A DNA stretch of 64,000 nucleotides from Albibacterium sp963696875 (lineage in GTDB: Bacteria > Bacteroidota > Bacteroidia > Sphingobacteriales > Sphingobacteriaceae). A program made the position numbers and the translations under genes. The stretch covers positions 1-64,000 of the forward strand of contig CAVOLQ010000003.1 of NCBI GenBank assembly GCA_963696875.1. The letters are read 5' to 3'. This document shows positions 16,806 to 25,222 of this stretch, in pieces. A model generated the notes under the pieces. That model saw nothing but the letters and a program-made list of their open reading frames with translations. It was not told the DNA's origin and made no database searches. Positions within the stretch are counted from its first letter, which is position 1. Each line of letters starts with the position of its first letter.

Positions 16806-18702
16806 TTACCAACGTTTTTTTGCTTCGTCGCGACTTCTGCCTGAGAAATCACGGAATCCTGATCCTGATGAGCGTTCCCGACTACCAGATGTCGAGCTTG
16901 AGCGCTCCCTTCTTCCGCCACTACCACCACCATAAGAATTTCCTCCGGACGAGCGTTCGCCTCTAAAGCCACCGCGATCACGATCTCCACCGCCGCTTCT
17001 CGGTCTAGAAGATCTGCGATCCCCACCACTGCGTCCACCACGATCACCGCCGCCTGTACGTGCGCCAGCGTTCTCTATGCGAACTTCACGGTTGTTGTAT
17101 TGCGCAGTTTTGAATCCTTCGTGAACTTGGTCTAATACGGAATTTTCAACTTCAAAGAAAGAGAAAACTCCTTTTAAATCAATTTTACCTACTGATTTTC
17201 CTGAGATCTGGGTTGTTTCGCAAATGTAACCCAATAGGTCTCCACGAGTGAAGTCATCTACAGAACCAACGTTTACAAACAGACGAGTGTAACCAGGTTC
17301 GGCGCCATTTTCGTTGCGGCCGGACCTTTCCCCACGTCCTCCTCTATCTTCCCTGCTGTCTCCTCTTACTGAAGAAGCATCAACGTTTAAGTCTTTTGCA
17401 CCCTTGTAAGAATCTAAGAATCGATCAAATTCTAACGAAACGAAGCGTTTGATAACGTCTTCTTTACTTAGCGAATCGAGTTCTTCCATAATGCGAGGTA
17501 AATAAGGAGCAATATGCTCTTCTTTCACGCTTACATTTTGGACATTGTGAACCATACCGAATAATTGTTTTTCACAAACGTCAAAGCCGCTTGGTATTTC
17601 ACATTTCACGAATGATTTTCCGATTATTTTTTCCATCTGCGGATTTTACCAATTTCTTTCACGTTAATGATCGAGATGGAAACACCTGTTTTACCTGCAC
17701 GAGCCGTACGGCCGCTGCGGTGGGTGTAGTTTTCAATTTCATCAGGTAAAGAGTAGTTGATAACGTGGGTAACATCGTTTACGTCAATACCACGAGCAGC
17801 AACGTCGGTTGCAATTAGTAATTGAAGCGTACGATCACGGAACGATTTCATTACTTTATCACGTTGTTGTTGTGATAAATCGCCATGGAGGGCATCGGCG
17901 TTATAACCGTCTTTAATTAAAGCTTCAGCAATATCCTGTGTTTCGATTTTGGTACGGCAAAATACGATACCGAAAATATCCGGATTGAAATCAACAATAC
18001 GTTTAAATGCAGCATATTTATCGCGGCACGAACGATATAGTATTCGTGTTCAATGTTTACGTTACCTGTATTTTTTGTGCCCATGGTCAGTTCGAATGGA
18101 TCGGTCATGTATTTTTTCGCGATCCTGCGAACTTCTGAAGGCATGGTGGCAGAAAACAGCCATGTTTTTTTCTCTTCAGGTGTGGTTGACAGAATATTGT
18201 CAATGTCTTCCTGGAAGCCCATGTTGAGCATTTCATCGGCTTCATCCAATACTACAAATTTCACCTTCGAGAAATCAATCGCTTTGCGGTTAATGATATC
18301 TAGCATACGGCCCGGAGTGGCAACAACAATCTGTACACCACGTCTGATTTGGCGCAATTGATCGGAAATGTTTGCACCACCATAAACGGCAACAACGTTT
18401 ACGTTTCGCATGTTTTTGGCGTACTTCTTAATGTCGTTTGTGATCTGTAAACAAAGTTCACGTGTTGGGCATAAAATAAGTGCCTGCGGATGATTTTCTG
18501 AAAAGTCTAGAAGTTCTAATAATGGCAGGCCAAAAGCAGCGGTTTTACCGGTCCCGGTTTGGGCTAATCCGACAAAATCGTTGCTGCCTTCTAATAATAC
18601 CGGAATTGACTGTTCCTGGATTGGTGTAGGATTTTCGAATCCTAACTCAGTGATGGCATTAACAATATCATGACGGATTCCCAATTCAATAAATGGGTTC
18701 AT
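16806..18702 (-). CDS. DEAD-box RNA helicase with RNA-binding and RGG tail, broken by two 1-base deletions
   Basis: Three consecutive minus-strand frames (18702-17917, 17851 region, 17636-16806) join into one protein of about 632 residues if one base is restored near 18025 and another near 17639. The first restores VRARDKYAAFK, the second restores KIRQMEKIIGK. Core motifs: Q motif, AQTGTGKT (47-54), PTREL, DEAD (153-156), SAT (184-186), then ARGIDV and HRSGRTARAG. A small RRM-like DbpA domain follows, then a Gly/Arg/Ser-rich tail of about 90 residues. It resembles CsdA/DeaD helicases, which remodel RNA during ribosome assembly and cold growth. Both lost bases sit in short G/C runs, which suggests sequencing error; a real pseudogene is the alternative. 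Confidence 0.92.
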
Positions 18703-18804
18703 GATTTAATAAATACGATAGGCTTAATTGCCTAAGGCGGCGCAAAGATACGGTATTTATTTAAAAAACAATAATATATTTTGTTGTTTTTACGTTAATC
18801 AAAA

Positions 18805-19278
18805 TTAACGTAGTCTTTCTGCGGATTTAATCAGCTTCTCATCATGCCGGATGCCTTTTAAAGCTAAAAAAAGGAATAGTAAACAAACAGGAAGTAATAA
18901 AGAACCAATATCTAAATTTCCAAGCCCTAACTGTTGATTAACTGCTTCAATCGCTTTTTGGGAAGATATATATAGCCATGTACTAAATAAAAGGGTAAGG
19001 ACAATCATTAAATAAATGAACTGACTTTGTTTTTTACGGTTTTTATAATTGAATATAATAATAAGGGGAAATATGGCAAGGAGAACCAAGACAATGGTCT
19101 GTAATATAAAGGAGCTAACAATAATGTCCTGACCTCCAGCGTTTTTATACAACCCTGTGATTTTCAAGATATGAGCAATACCCAGTTGGTCTGCGAAGTG
19201 CGAGTAAGGAAACACAAAAAGGAGCAATAAGGTCAGACTTGCAAAGATTAACCATAGTGTTTGGATGCGCTGTATCAT
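18805..19278 (-). CDS. DUF4293 membrane protein
   Basis: 157 residues with four hydrophobic segments (about 8-25, 52-76, 86-104, 124-140) and a short charged C-terminus. The start MIQRIQTLWLIFA is the hallmark of DUF4293, a family limited to Bacteroidota and of unknown function. In the inner membrane. It lies about 100 bases upstream of the helicase gene on the same strand. Confidence 0.85.
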   Translation of the reverse strand: MIQRIQTLWLIFASLTLLLLFVFPYSHFADQLGIAHILKITGLYKNAGGQDIIVSSFILQTIVLVLLAIFPLIIIFNYKNRKKQSQFIYLMIVLTLLFSTWLYISSQKAIEAVNQQLGLGNLDIGSLLLPVCLLFLFLALKGIRHDEKLIKSAERLR

Positions 19279-19327
19279 GGTTTATGTTAATATGTTTTTA
19301 TTTGTGAGCAAATATACAGCTTGAAAC

Positions 19328-20068
19328 TTATATATCAAGGCTAACAAATTCTTGTAAGCGTTTTGCATTGGCAATCGCATGGCCATTAATATCATTGTTA
19401 AAGAATGCCCAAATGGTGTATTTCTCATTTTTCCATGCGATAATCTTTTCCGAATATTCTTTTAATATCTCATCGGAATAAGAAGAACTATACAAACTTT
19501 CAGGCCCGTGAAAGCGAATGTAGATATTTTTAGCGGTAAGCGCTTCTAGATAAGGGAATTTATTAGATTGTGCCATAACTAATGAAATGCCAAACTCTTG
19601 CATCAACAATAGGCTTCGATCTGAGAACCAAGATTCGTTCCTAACTTCCATTGCGAAATTATAATCTGAATAGTCTTGCTTTAAATTTTCATAAAAATCC
19701 AATATTACTTCTTCCTTAAATTTTACACTTGCTGGAAGCTGAACTAAGACAGGCCCCATTTGCTTATTCATCCGTTCATAAACATCGAAAAATATTCTTA
19801 AAGGTTCGGTTGCGTTGTGAAGTTGTTTTGAGTGGCTAAGGTAGCGACTCATTTTTGGACAAAATTTAAATCTTTTGGGTACTTTATCTAACCAGCTTTC
19901 TATAGTGCTTGCTCTGGTGAGGTGATAAAAGCTGCTGTTAATTTCGGTGCAAGAAAAATGCTCGGAATAAAAGTTTAAATAATCTGCTGGTTTCAACTTC
20001 GGAGGATAGAATGTTTCTTTCCAGTGCTTATAGCTCCAGCCTGAAGTACCAATATAAATTTTTCCCAT
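19328..20068 (-). CDS. DUF72 family protein
   Basis: 246 residues. The start IYIGTSGWSYKHWKETFYP and the NSSFYHLTRASTIESWLDKVP and FKFCPKMSRYLSHSKQL segments are the DUF72 signature. The fold is a TIM barrel and the biochemical role is not established. Cytoplasmic. It is 49 bases upstream of DUF4293 on the same strand and divergent from truA. Confidence 0.93.
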   Translation of the reverse strand: MGKIYIGTSGWSYKHWKETFYPPKLKPADYLNFYSEHFSCTEINSSFYHLTRASTIESWLDKVPKRFKFCPKMSRYLSHSKQLHNATEPLRIFFDVYERMNKQMGPVLVQLPASVKFKEEVILDFYENLKQDYSDYNFAMEVRNESWFSDRSLLLMQEFGISLVMAQSNKFPYLEALTAKNIYIRFHGPESLYSSSYSDEILKEYSEKIIAWKNEKYTIWAFFNNDINGHAIANAKRLQEFVSLDI

Positions 20069-20135
20069 TTTTCATTATACTATCGATTTAATCAACAATG
20101 CCAAAGGCTTTTTGTTCTAAATAGCTATCTTTGTC

Positions 20136-20972
20136 ATGGTGGAAACAAAGAAAGAAAGATACTTCATTGAAATAGCCTTTAAGGGCACTAATTACCATGG
20201 TTGGCAGGTTCAGAAAAATGCTGTCAGTGTACAGGAATTATTAAATAAAGCGTTAAGTGTCGTTTTTCGCGAAGAGATTTCTACCATAGGATGTGGGCGA
20301 ACGGATGCAGGTGTACATGCAAAACAGCTTTTCGCTCACTTTGATGTTTCAAATAAGGCAATAAGGGAAAAAATAGGGGAGGCGCAAGACGATCTGCAGG
20401 AAGTGCCTATTCTTCAAAAAGATCAAACGCTTAAGCGTTTCCTGAGGGGAATAAATGCATTGCTTCCGTCCGATATCGCCGCCAAAACTTTGTTAAAGGT
20501 AAAGCCAGATGCACATGCACGTTTTGATGCGGTTTCTCGGAGCTATGAATATCATATTCATTGCGGCAAAGATCCTTTTTTGACCGAATACTCTTGGCAG
20601 GTTCGAGATGGGTTGGAAATAGAAAAAATGAACGAAGCGGCTCTTATAATGATGGAATATGAAGATTACAGCTGCTTTAGCAAATCAAACACACAGGTTT
20701 TTACCAATAATTGCACAATTACTTTTGCACAATGGAAAAGATTGGAAGACGGTCGATTAATTTTTGAGATTCGCGCAAATAGATTTTTAAGAAATATGGT
20801 GAGGGCAATTGTGGGAACTCTGATAGAGATAGGGAAAGGAAGTCAGAAAATAGACTATATAAAACAGGTTTTGGAGAGCAAAGATCGTTCTGTAGCCGGA
20901 GTGTCTGTTCCCGCCTGTGGATTATATTTAACAAAAGTGGTTTATCCAGACGGAATAATTTATTTAGATTAA
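20136..20972 (+). CDS. truA: tRNA pseudouridine synthase A
   Basis: 278 residues. It isomerises uridines 38-40 in the tRNA anticodon arm. The catalytic Asp is D57 in GCGRTDAGVH, and the N-terminal KGTNYHGWQ and C-terminal RFLRNMVRAIVGTLIEIG segments are intact. Compared with the usual 245-265 residues it is long because of a charged insertion at about 72-97 between the FAHFD strand and the FLRGINALLP segment. A TATCTTTG box ends 2 bases before the ATG, which hints at a leaderless or very short-leader transcript. The ABC exporter follows after 30 bases. Confidence 0.95.
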   Translation: MVETKKERYFIEIAFKGTNYHGWQVQKNAVSVQELLNKALSVVFREEISTIGCGRTDAGVHAKQLFAHFDVSNKAIREKIGEAQDDLQEVPILQKDQTLKRFLRGINALLPSDIAAKTLLKVKPDAHARFDAVSRSYEYHIHCGKDPFLTEYSWQVRDGLEIEKMNEAALIMMEYEDYSCFSKSNTQVFTNNCTITFAQWKRLEDGRLIFEIRANRFLRNMVRAIVGTLIEIGKGSQKIDYIKQVLESKDRSVAGVSVPACGLYLTKVVYPDGIIYLD

Positions 20973-21002
20973 ACAAATGCTGTTCTACTAAAAAGTAAGA
21001 CT

Positions 21003-22772
21003 TTGAATAACGACAAAAAAGATATAGCAGGAAAGACCTACGACGTGCAATTGCTGCAAAGAATATTGGTTTATATGAAACCTTACCGTTCTACCTTTAT
21101 TTGGTCAGTCATTCTTACCTTGGCAATGGCTGCAGCAGCTCCATTAATGCCTGTATTAATTGAATATACAATTGATAATTACGTTTTAAAAGAAAATTCC
21201 AATGGTTTGATCATGATGGGGGTTTTGATGACTGCTCTCTTGCTTTTTCAAAACGGAATACGTTATTTTCATACACTTTTAACAAATACCTTAGGTCAGT
21301 CAGTCATCCGCGACTTGAGAGTGGATGTTTTCGACCATATTGTGGACCTGCGTTTGAAATATTTCGATCGAACTCCAATCGGTAGATTAATTACACGAAC
21401 AGTTTCAGATTTAGAAACAATTTCTGACATCTTTTCACAAGGGTTAATACAAATTATAGGAGATTTATTGCAATTAGCGGTTGTTATTGGCGTCATGTTT
21501 TATACAGACTGGCGATTGACTTTGATCGTGCTGACCCCTATGCCGATCATGATATTGGCAACTTATTATTTTAAAGAAGCAATGAAATCCGCGTTTCAAG
21601 ACGTCAGAAAATGGATTTCACACTTAAATACTTTTCTACAAGAGCATATCTCCGGCATCAGTATCATTCAATACTTTGCTAGAGAGAAACAGGAATTCGA
21701 AAAGTTTGAGCCCATTAATGCAGAACACCGAAATGCCCATATTCGCGCCAACTGGTATTTTTCTATTTTTTTTCCCGTCATCGAAATCATTATGGCAATC
21801 GCCTTAGGATTATTGGTATGGTACGGAAGCAAGTCCGCTTTGGAAGGTCGCATCACACTTGGCGTAGTGGTTGCCTTCATCATGTACATTAACATGATAT
21901 TTAGGCCTGTTCGGGAGTTGGTGGATAAGTTTAATACCCTTCAGATGGGAATGGTAGGTGCAGAACGTATTTTTTCAGTTTTAGATACTAATGAGCTAAC
22001 TAACCAGGAAGGTACTCATATTCCCGAGACACTTGAAGGGAAAATTGAATTTGAAAACGTTTGGTTTGCCTATGAAGAAGAAAAATGGGTTTTAAAAGAT
22101 GTCTCCTTTACTGTAAAGCCAGGTGAAACCCTCGCATTGGTGGGAGCTACAGGCGCGGGAAAGTCCTCAGTCATTAATATTCTGAGTCGGTTTTATGAAA
22201 TAAATAAAGGTTCAATAAAATTAGATGGTATCGATATTCGAGCCTATGATTTGAATTTTCTTCGTCGGAGCATCGCAGTGGTTTTACAAGATGTTTTTCT
22301 TTTCTCAGATACGGTAGCCAACAATATTTCTTTATTAGATCCAGATATTACAGAAGAGGAAATTTTAGACGCAGCTGTTTCTGTGGGCGCAGATCCCTTT
22401 ATCAAACGTTTGCCTGGATCTTATGATTATCAAGTGCAAGAACGGGGGGCTACCTTATCATCAGGACAAGCGCAACTGATTTCTTTTCTTAGAGCGCTGG
22501 TTCATCATCCCAAGATCCTGGTTTTAGACGAGGCCACATCTTCGGTAGATACCGAGTCGGAAGAGCTGATTCAAACTGCAATTGAACGACTAATGAATGG
22601 TAGAACGTCAATTATTATTGCTCATAGATTGTCCACGATTCAAAAAGCTACTAAAATTATCGTTCTCGATAAAGGAGAAATTAAGGAAATGGGAAGCCAT
22701 CAAGAATTATTGAAAATCGACGGCTATTATAAACGATTATATGACTTGCAATTTCATTCCGAAGGGATTTAA
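21003..22772 (+). CDS. MsbA-like ABC exporter (fused permease and ATPase)
   Basis: 589 residues starting at a TTG (no ATG is available in frame before the conserved region). Six membrane helices (about 30-320) precede a nucleotide-binding domain. Walker A is GATGAGKSS, the signature is LSSGQ (a variant of LSGGQ), Walker B is ILVLDEATSSVD, and the switch His is in IIAHRLSTI. It functions as a dimer in the inner membrane and probably exports lipids or hydrophobic compounds; the substrate cannot be told. It follows truA by 30 bases and may be co-transcribed. Confidence 0.9.
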   Translation: MNNDKKDIAGKTYDVQLLQRILVYMKPYRSTFIWSVILTLAMAAAAPLMPVLIEYTIDNYVLKENSNGLIMMGVLMTALLLFQNGIRYFHTLLTNTLGQSVIRDLRVDVFDHIVDLRLKYFDRTPIGRLITRTVSDLETISDIFSQGLIQIIGDLLQLAVVIGVMFYTDWRLTLIVLTPMPIMILATYYFKEAMKSAFQDVRKWISHLNTFLQEHISGISIIQYFAREKQEFEKFEPINAEHRNAHIRANWYFSIFFPVIEIIMAIALGLLVWYGSKSALEGRITLGVVVAFIMYINMIFRPVRELVDKFNTLQMGMVGAERIFSVLDTNELTNQEGTHIPETLEGKIEFENVWFAYEEEKWVLKDVSFTVKPGETLALVGATGAGKSSVINILSRFYEINKGSIKLDGIDIRAYDLNFLRRSIAVVLQDVFLFSDTVANNISLLDPDITEEEILDAAVSVGADPFIKRLPGSYDYQVQERGATLSSGQAQLISFLRALVHHPKILVLDEATSSVDTESEELIQTAIERLMNGRTSIIIAHRLSTIQKATKIIVLDKGEIKEMGSHQELLKIDGYYKRLYDLQFHSEGI

Positions 22773-22851
22773 TTAAAGGTACTACTATAAAGAAATACCC
22801 ACTTTAATATAAGCTATGTATATTAAAATTTTTATTCTCGTTTCAAATTGT

Positions 22852-22859
22852 TACTTTTG
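22852..22859 (+). promoter_or_regulatory. -7 promoter element of sucD
   Basis: TACTTTTG matches TAnnTTTG and places the transcription start near 22864, about 14 bases before the ATG at 22878. It rules out the in-frame TTG at 22848, which lies upstream of the element. The -33 element is weak. Confidence 0.55.
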
Positions 22860-22877
22860 CGAACAAAAATTAGACTC

Positions 22878-23759
22878 ATGAGTGTACTCGTAAATAAAGA
22901 TTCAAAAGTTATCGTTCAAGGTTTTACTGGAAATGAAGGTACTTACCATGCTACTCAAATGATTGAGTATGGAACCAATGTTGTAGGTGGGGTAACCCCT
23001 GGTAAAGGTGGTCAGACACACTTAGATAAGCCCGTTTTTAATACTGTTCAAGATGCAGTTACTTCCACGGGCGCAAATGTGTCCATTATTTTTGTACCAC
23101 CTGCTTTTGCGGCTGATGCCATCATGGAAGCCGCTGCCGCAGGTATTGGAGTGATTGTGTGTATTACAGAAGGAATTCCTACCAAAGATATGATTCAGGT
23201 TAAATCTTATTTGAGTGATAAGAAATCGCGTTTAATAGGACCTAACTGTCCGGGAATTATTTCTGCTGACGAGACTAAAATTGGTATCATGCCAGGCTTT
23301 ATCTTTCGCAAAGGTAATGTAGGTATTGTTTCCAAATCAGGAACATTAACCTACGAAGCCGTAGACCAAACAGTGAAAGCAGGTTTGGGTATCAGTACTG
23401 CAATTGGAATCGGTGGTGACCCGATCATCGGAACAACCACGAAAGAAGCTGTTGAATTATTAATGAACGATCCTGAAACCAAAGGAATCATCATGATCGG
23501 TGAAATTGGTGGTGGAATGGAGGCGGAAGCAGCACGTTGGGTTAAAGAAAACGGTACAAAACCTGTTGTAGGTTTTATTGCTGGACAAACAGCACCTGCA
23601 GGTCGTAAAATGGGACATGCTGGAGCAATTGTGGGTGGCTTAGATGATACAGCAGCAGCAAAAATGAAAATTATGGCTGAATGCGGAATCCGTGTAGTAG
23701 AGTCTCCTGCAGAGATTGGAGTGGCAATGGCTGAAGAACTAGAGAAAATAAATGCATAA
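22878..23759 (+). CDS. sucD: Succinate-CoA ligase, alpha subunit
   Basis: 293 residues from the ATG at 22878. With SucC it interconverts succinyl-CoA and succinate with nucleotide triphosphate synthesis in the citric acid cycle. The CoA-binding segment VIVQGFTGNEGTYH, the GPNCPG segment and the phospho-histidine segment GHAGAIVGG are present. sucC is not adjacent; it may lie elsewhere on the chromosome. A strong terminator follows, so it is a single-gene unit. Confidence 0.97.
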   Translation: MSVLVNKDSKVIVQGFTGNEGTYHATQMIEYGTNVVGGVTPGKGGQTHLDKPVFNTVQDAVTSTGANVSIIFVPPAFAADAIMEAAAAGIGVIVCITEGIPTKDMIQVKSYLSDKKSRLIGPNCPGIISADETKIGIMPGFIFRKGNVGIVSKSGTLTYEAVDQTVKAGLGISTAIGIGGDPIIGTTTKEAVELLMNDPETKGIIMIGEIGGGMEAEAARWVKENGTKPVVGFIAGQTAPAGRKMGHAGAIVGGLDDTAAAKMKIMAECGIRVVESPAEIGVAMAEELEKINA

Positions 23760-23804
23760 AGAAGCAATGCTTGTTGAATGTAATATTTTGATAAAATGAT
23801 ATGG

Positions 23805-23839
23805 AAAAAGTCCGGAGAATAAAATCTCCGGACTTTTTT
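23805..23839 (+). terminator. Terminator of sucD
   Basis: Perfect 14-bp stem, AAAAAGTCCGGAGA (23805-23818) / TCTCCGGACTTTTT (23825-23838), with a 6-base loop and a T run, 45 bases after the sucD stop. Confidence 0.92.
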
Positions 23840-23861
23840 CGTTAACTTTATATGATAAGTG

Positions 23862-23986
23862 TTCAGTTGTCGGTGATGAGTGGTCAGCTGACGAAAGTTT
23901 GCCCTTGTTACTTGAAAACAAAGTGAAATGACAACTGATACCGACGACTGAAAGCTAATAGCTAACACCCAATACCTAATACCAAA
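23862..23986. repeat. Short dispersed intergenic repeat immediately upstream of msrB
   Basis: Imperfect tandem words built from AGCTAATAGCT, GTCGGT and ATACCTAATACC fill this gap and end three bases before the msrB ATG. The 12-base word ATACCTAATACC (23972-23983) recurs in the same position before the sigma-factor gene at 29284. Noncoding. Confidence 0.55.
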
Positions 23987-24517
23987 ATGAAACAATTAAC
24001 AGAGATGGGAGGTTACTTTTTGATGCTTCTGACCATCGCTTGCGGACAAACAAATGGTCAAGACTCAAAGAGTGTGGCCCAAGCTAAATTAAATACGGCA
24101 AGTGAAATCATAGGTAATAAAAATATAAAAGACACAACGATGGATAAGCCAAAATATAATAAATTAACAGAAGAAGAAAAATACGTCATATTAAATAAGG
24201 GTACAGAATACCCACATACCGGAAAACTATTAAATGTGACCGATAAGGGAACTTATACCTGCAAGCAATGCGATGCGCCATTATACCGTTCTGAGGATAA
24301 ATTTGATGGACATTGTGGTTGGCCAAGTTTTGACGATGAAATAGAGGGAGCGGTGCAGAGAATTCCCGACGCTGATGGGATGCGTACAGAAATTGTTTGC
24401 TCAAATTGTGGCGGGCACTTGGGACATGTGTTTAAAGGGGAAGGATTTACTCCTAAAAATACACGACATTGTGTAAATTCAATTTCCATGAACTTTGTCC
24501 CTGCTGAAAAGAGTTAG
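23987..24517 (+). CDS. msrB: Peptide-methionine (R)-S-oxide reductase, exported
   Basis: 176 residues. MsrB reduces methionine-R-sulfoxide in proteins. Zinc cysteines are C92, C95, C138 and C141; the catalytic cysteine is C162 in TRHCVNSISM. The domain starts at about residue 58. The first 19 residues look like a signal ending LLTIAC, a relaxed lipobox with C19, followed by a polar linker, so the enzyme is probably a periplasmic or outer-membrane lipoprotein that repairs envelope proteins. The catalytic call is firm; lipidation is inference because -3 is Thr. Confidence 0.93.
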   Translation: MKQLTEMGGYFLMLLTIACGQTNGQDSKSVAQAKLNTASEIIGNKNIKDTTMDKPKYNKLTEEEKYVILNKGTEYPHTGKLLNVTDKGTYTCKQCDAPLYRSEDKFDGHCGWPSFDDEIEGAVQRIPDADGMRTEIVCSNCGGHLGHVFKGEGFTPKNTRHCVNSISMNFVPAEKS

Positions 24518-24547
24518 CGACTTTGATTTTAACTCATAGAATTTAGC

Positions 24548-25012
24548 TTAACGGACAAGTTCTTCATAAATAGGAATCTCCTCTAAAAAGGTATAACTCG
24601 ATTTATCGAAATTGACTTTGCAATAATAATGCTCAAGTCCATTGCTTACCAAGAGAAATGGTACGCGGTGTACCATATTGTAACGTGCAATCTGGTCGAA
24701 AACCGCCTGTGAAATTTTAATGGAAGGTGCTTTAAATTCGGCAATTAATAGTCGTTCACCAGCTTGGTTAAATACTACTAAATCGGTTCTTTTTTTTAAT
24801 GAATTAAGCGTTAACCCCCCCTCGGATTGTATTAAGGCTTTTGGGTAACCCTTTTTATTCATCAAATGTTGAACCCAATGCTGCCGTACCCATTCTTCAG
24901 GAGTTACTAGTAAAAATCTTTTTCTTAATTCATCAAAAATGTAAACTCTATCATTTTCTACTTGTAACCGAAAAGGGTGTGGAGGTAAATTGAGGGGGAT
25001 AGGTTTGAACAT
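24548..25012 (-). CDS. Stand-alone HsdR N-terminal-like nuclease domain (PD-(D/E)xK)
   Basis: 154 residues, a single domain. The nuclease motif reads D77 in RTDLVVF, then E92 and K94 in IAEFKAP, followed by Q107 and Y111 in QIARY. The QxxxY motif after E-x-K is typical of the DNA-cleaving domain of type I restriction subunit HsdR. There is no helicase, methylase or specificity subunit nearby, so this is not a restriction system as such. It faces away from holA, with a RidA-like remnant between them. From memory, this small nuclease-holA neighbourhood recurs in Bacteroidota, which would suggest a role in replication or repair. Confidence 0.82.
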   Translation of the reverse strand: MFKPIPLNLPPHPFRLQVENDRVYIFDELRKRFLLVTPEEWVRQHWVQHLMNKKGYPKALIQSEGGLTLNSLKKRTDLVVFNQAGERLLIAEFKAPSIKISQAVFDQIARYNMVHRVPFLLVSNGLEHYYCKVNFDKSSYTFLEEIPIYEELVR

Positions 25013-25071
25013 CTGCCAAAATAACTATTAATCTTACTGAAAAACAAATTCCTGCTAAATAAAGATGTCAA

Positions 25072-25194
25072 CTAATCTACATAAGCTTCACAATCAATTT
25101 GTATCAAGATACCGTCCCTACCCATTTGATCTATACCTGCTCCGCTATACGATCTTACGGGTTCTTGGTATAAAATATACTTGCAAAAGAAATC
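25072..25194 (-). pseudogene. Remnant: last about 40 codons of a RidA-family gene
   Basis: On the minus strand a clean frame of 40 codons ends at the stop 25072-25074. It includes YQEPVRSYSGAGID and then ILIQIDCEAYVD, which resembles the C-terminus of RidA (YjgF) enamine/imine deaminases. There is no start codon or upstream part; to the left in gene order the sequence loses all resemblance where the holA promoter begins. It looks like a truncated fossil left by a deletion. Family attribution is from recall. Confidence 0.55.
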
Positions 25195-25196
25195 CG

Positions 25197-25204
25197 TATA
25201 TTTG
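25197..25204 (+). promoter_or_regulatory. -7 promoter element of holA
   Basis: TATATTTG matches TAnnTTTG, with the expected start about 14 bases before the ATG at 25223. It argues against a TTG start at 25181. No good -33 element is visible. Confidence 0.45.
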
Positions 25205-25222
25205 ATTTTCCTTTTTTATTAT

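Noticed and set aside
16775..17047. Frames through the Gly/Arg-rich helicase tail on both strands
   Set aside because: Low-complexity GC-rich repeats produce open frames; the tail belongs to the helicase reading frame.
17624..17851. Three separate genes for the helicase pieces
   Set aside because: The pieces join exactly after two 1-base corrections and keep motif order; no separate starts.
23351..23995. Long minus-strand frame overlapping sucD
   Set aside because: Shadow of the highly conserved sucD coding sequence; no start site, promoter or protein family.
24548..25012. Type I restriction system
   Set aside because: Only an HsdR-N-like domain is present; no helicase part, HsdM or HsdS.
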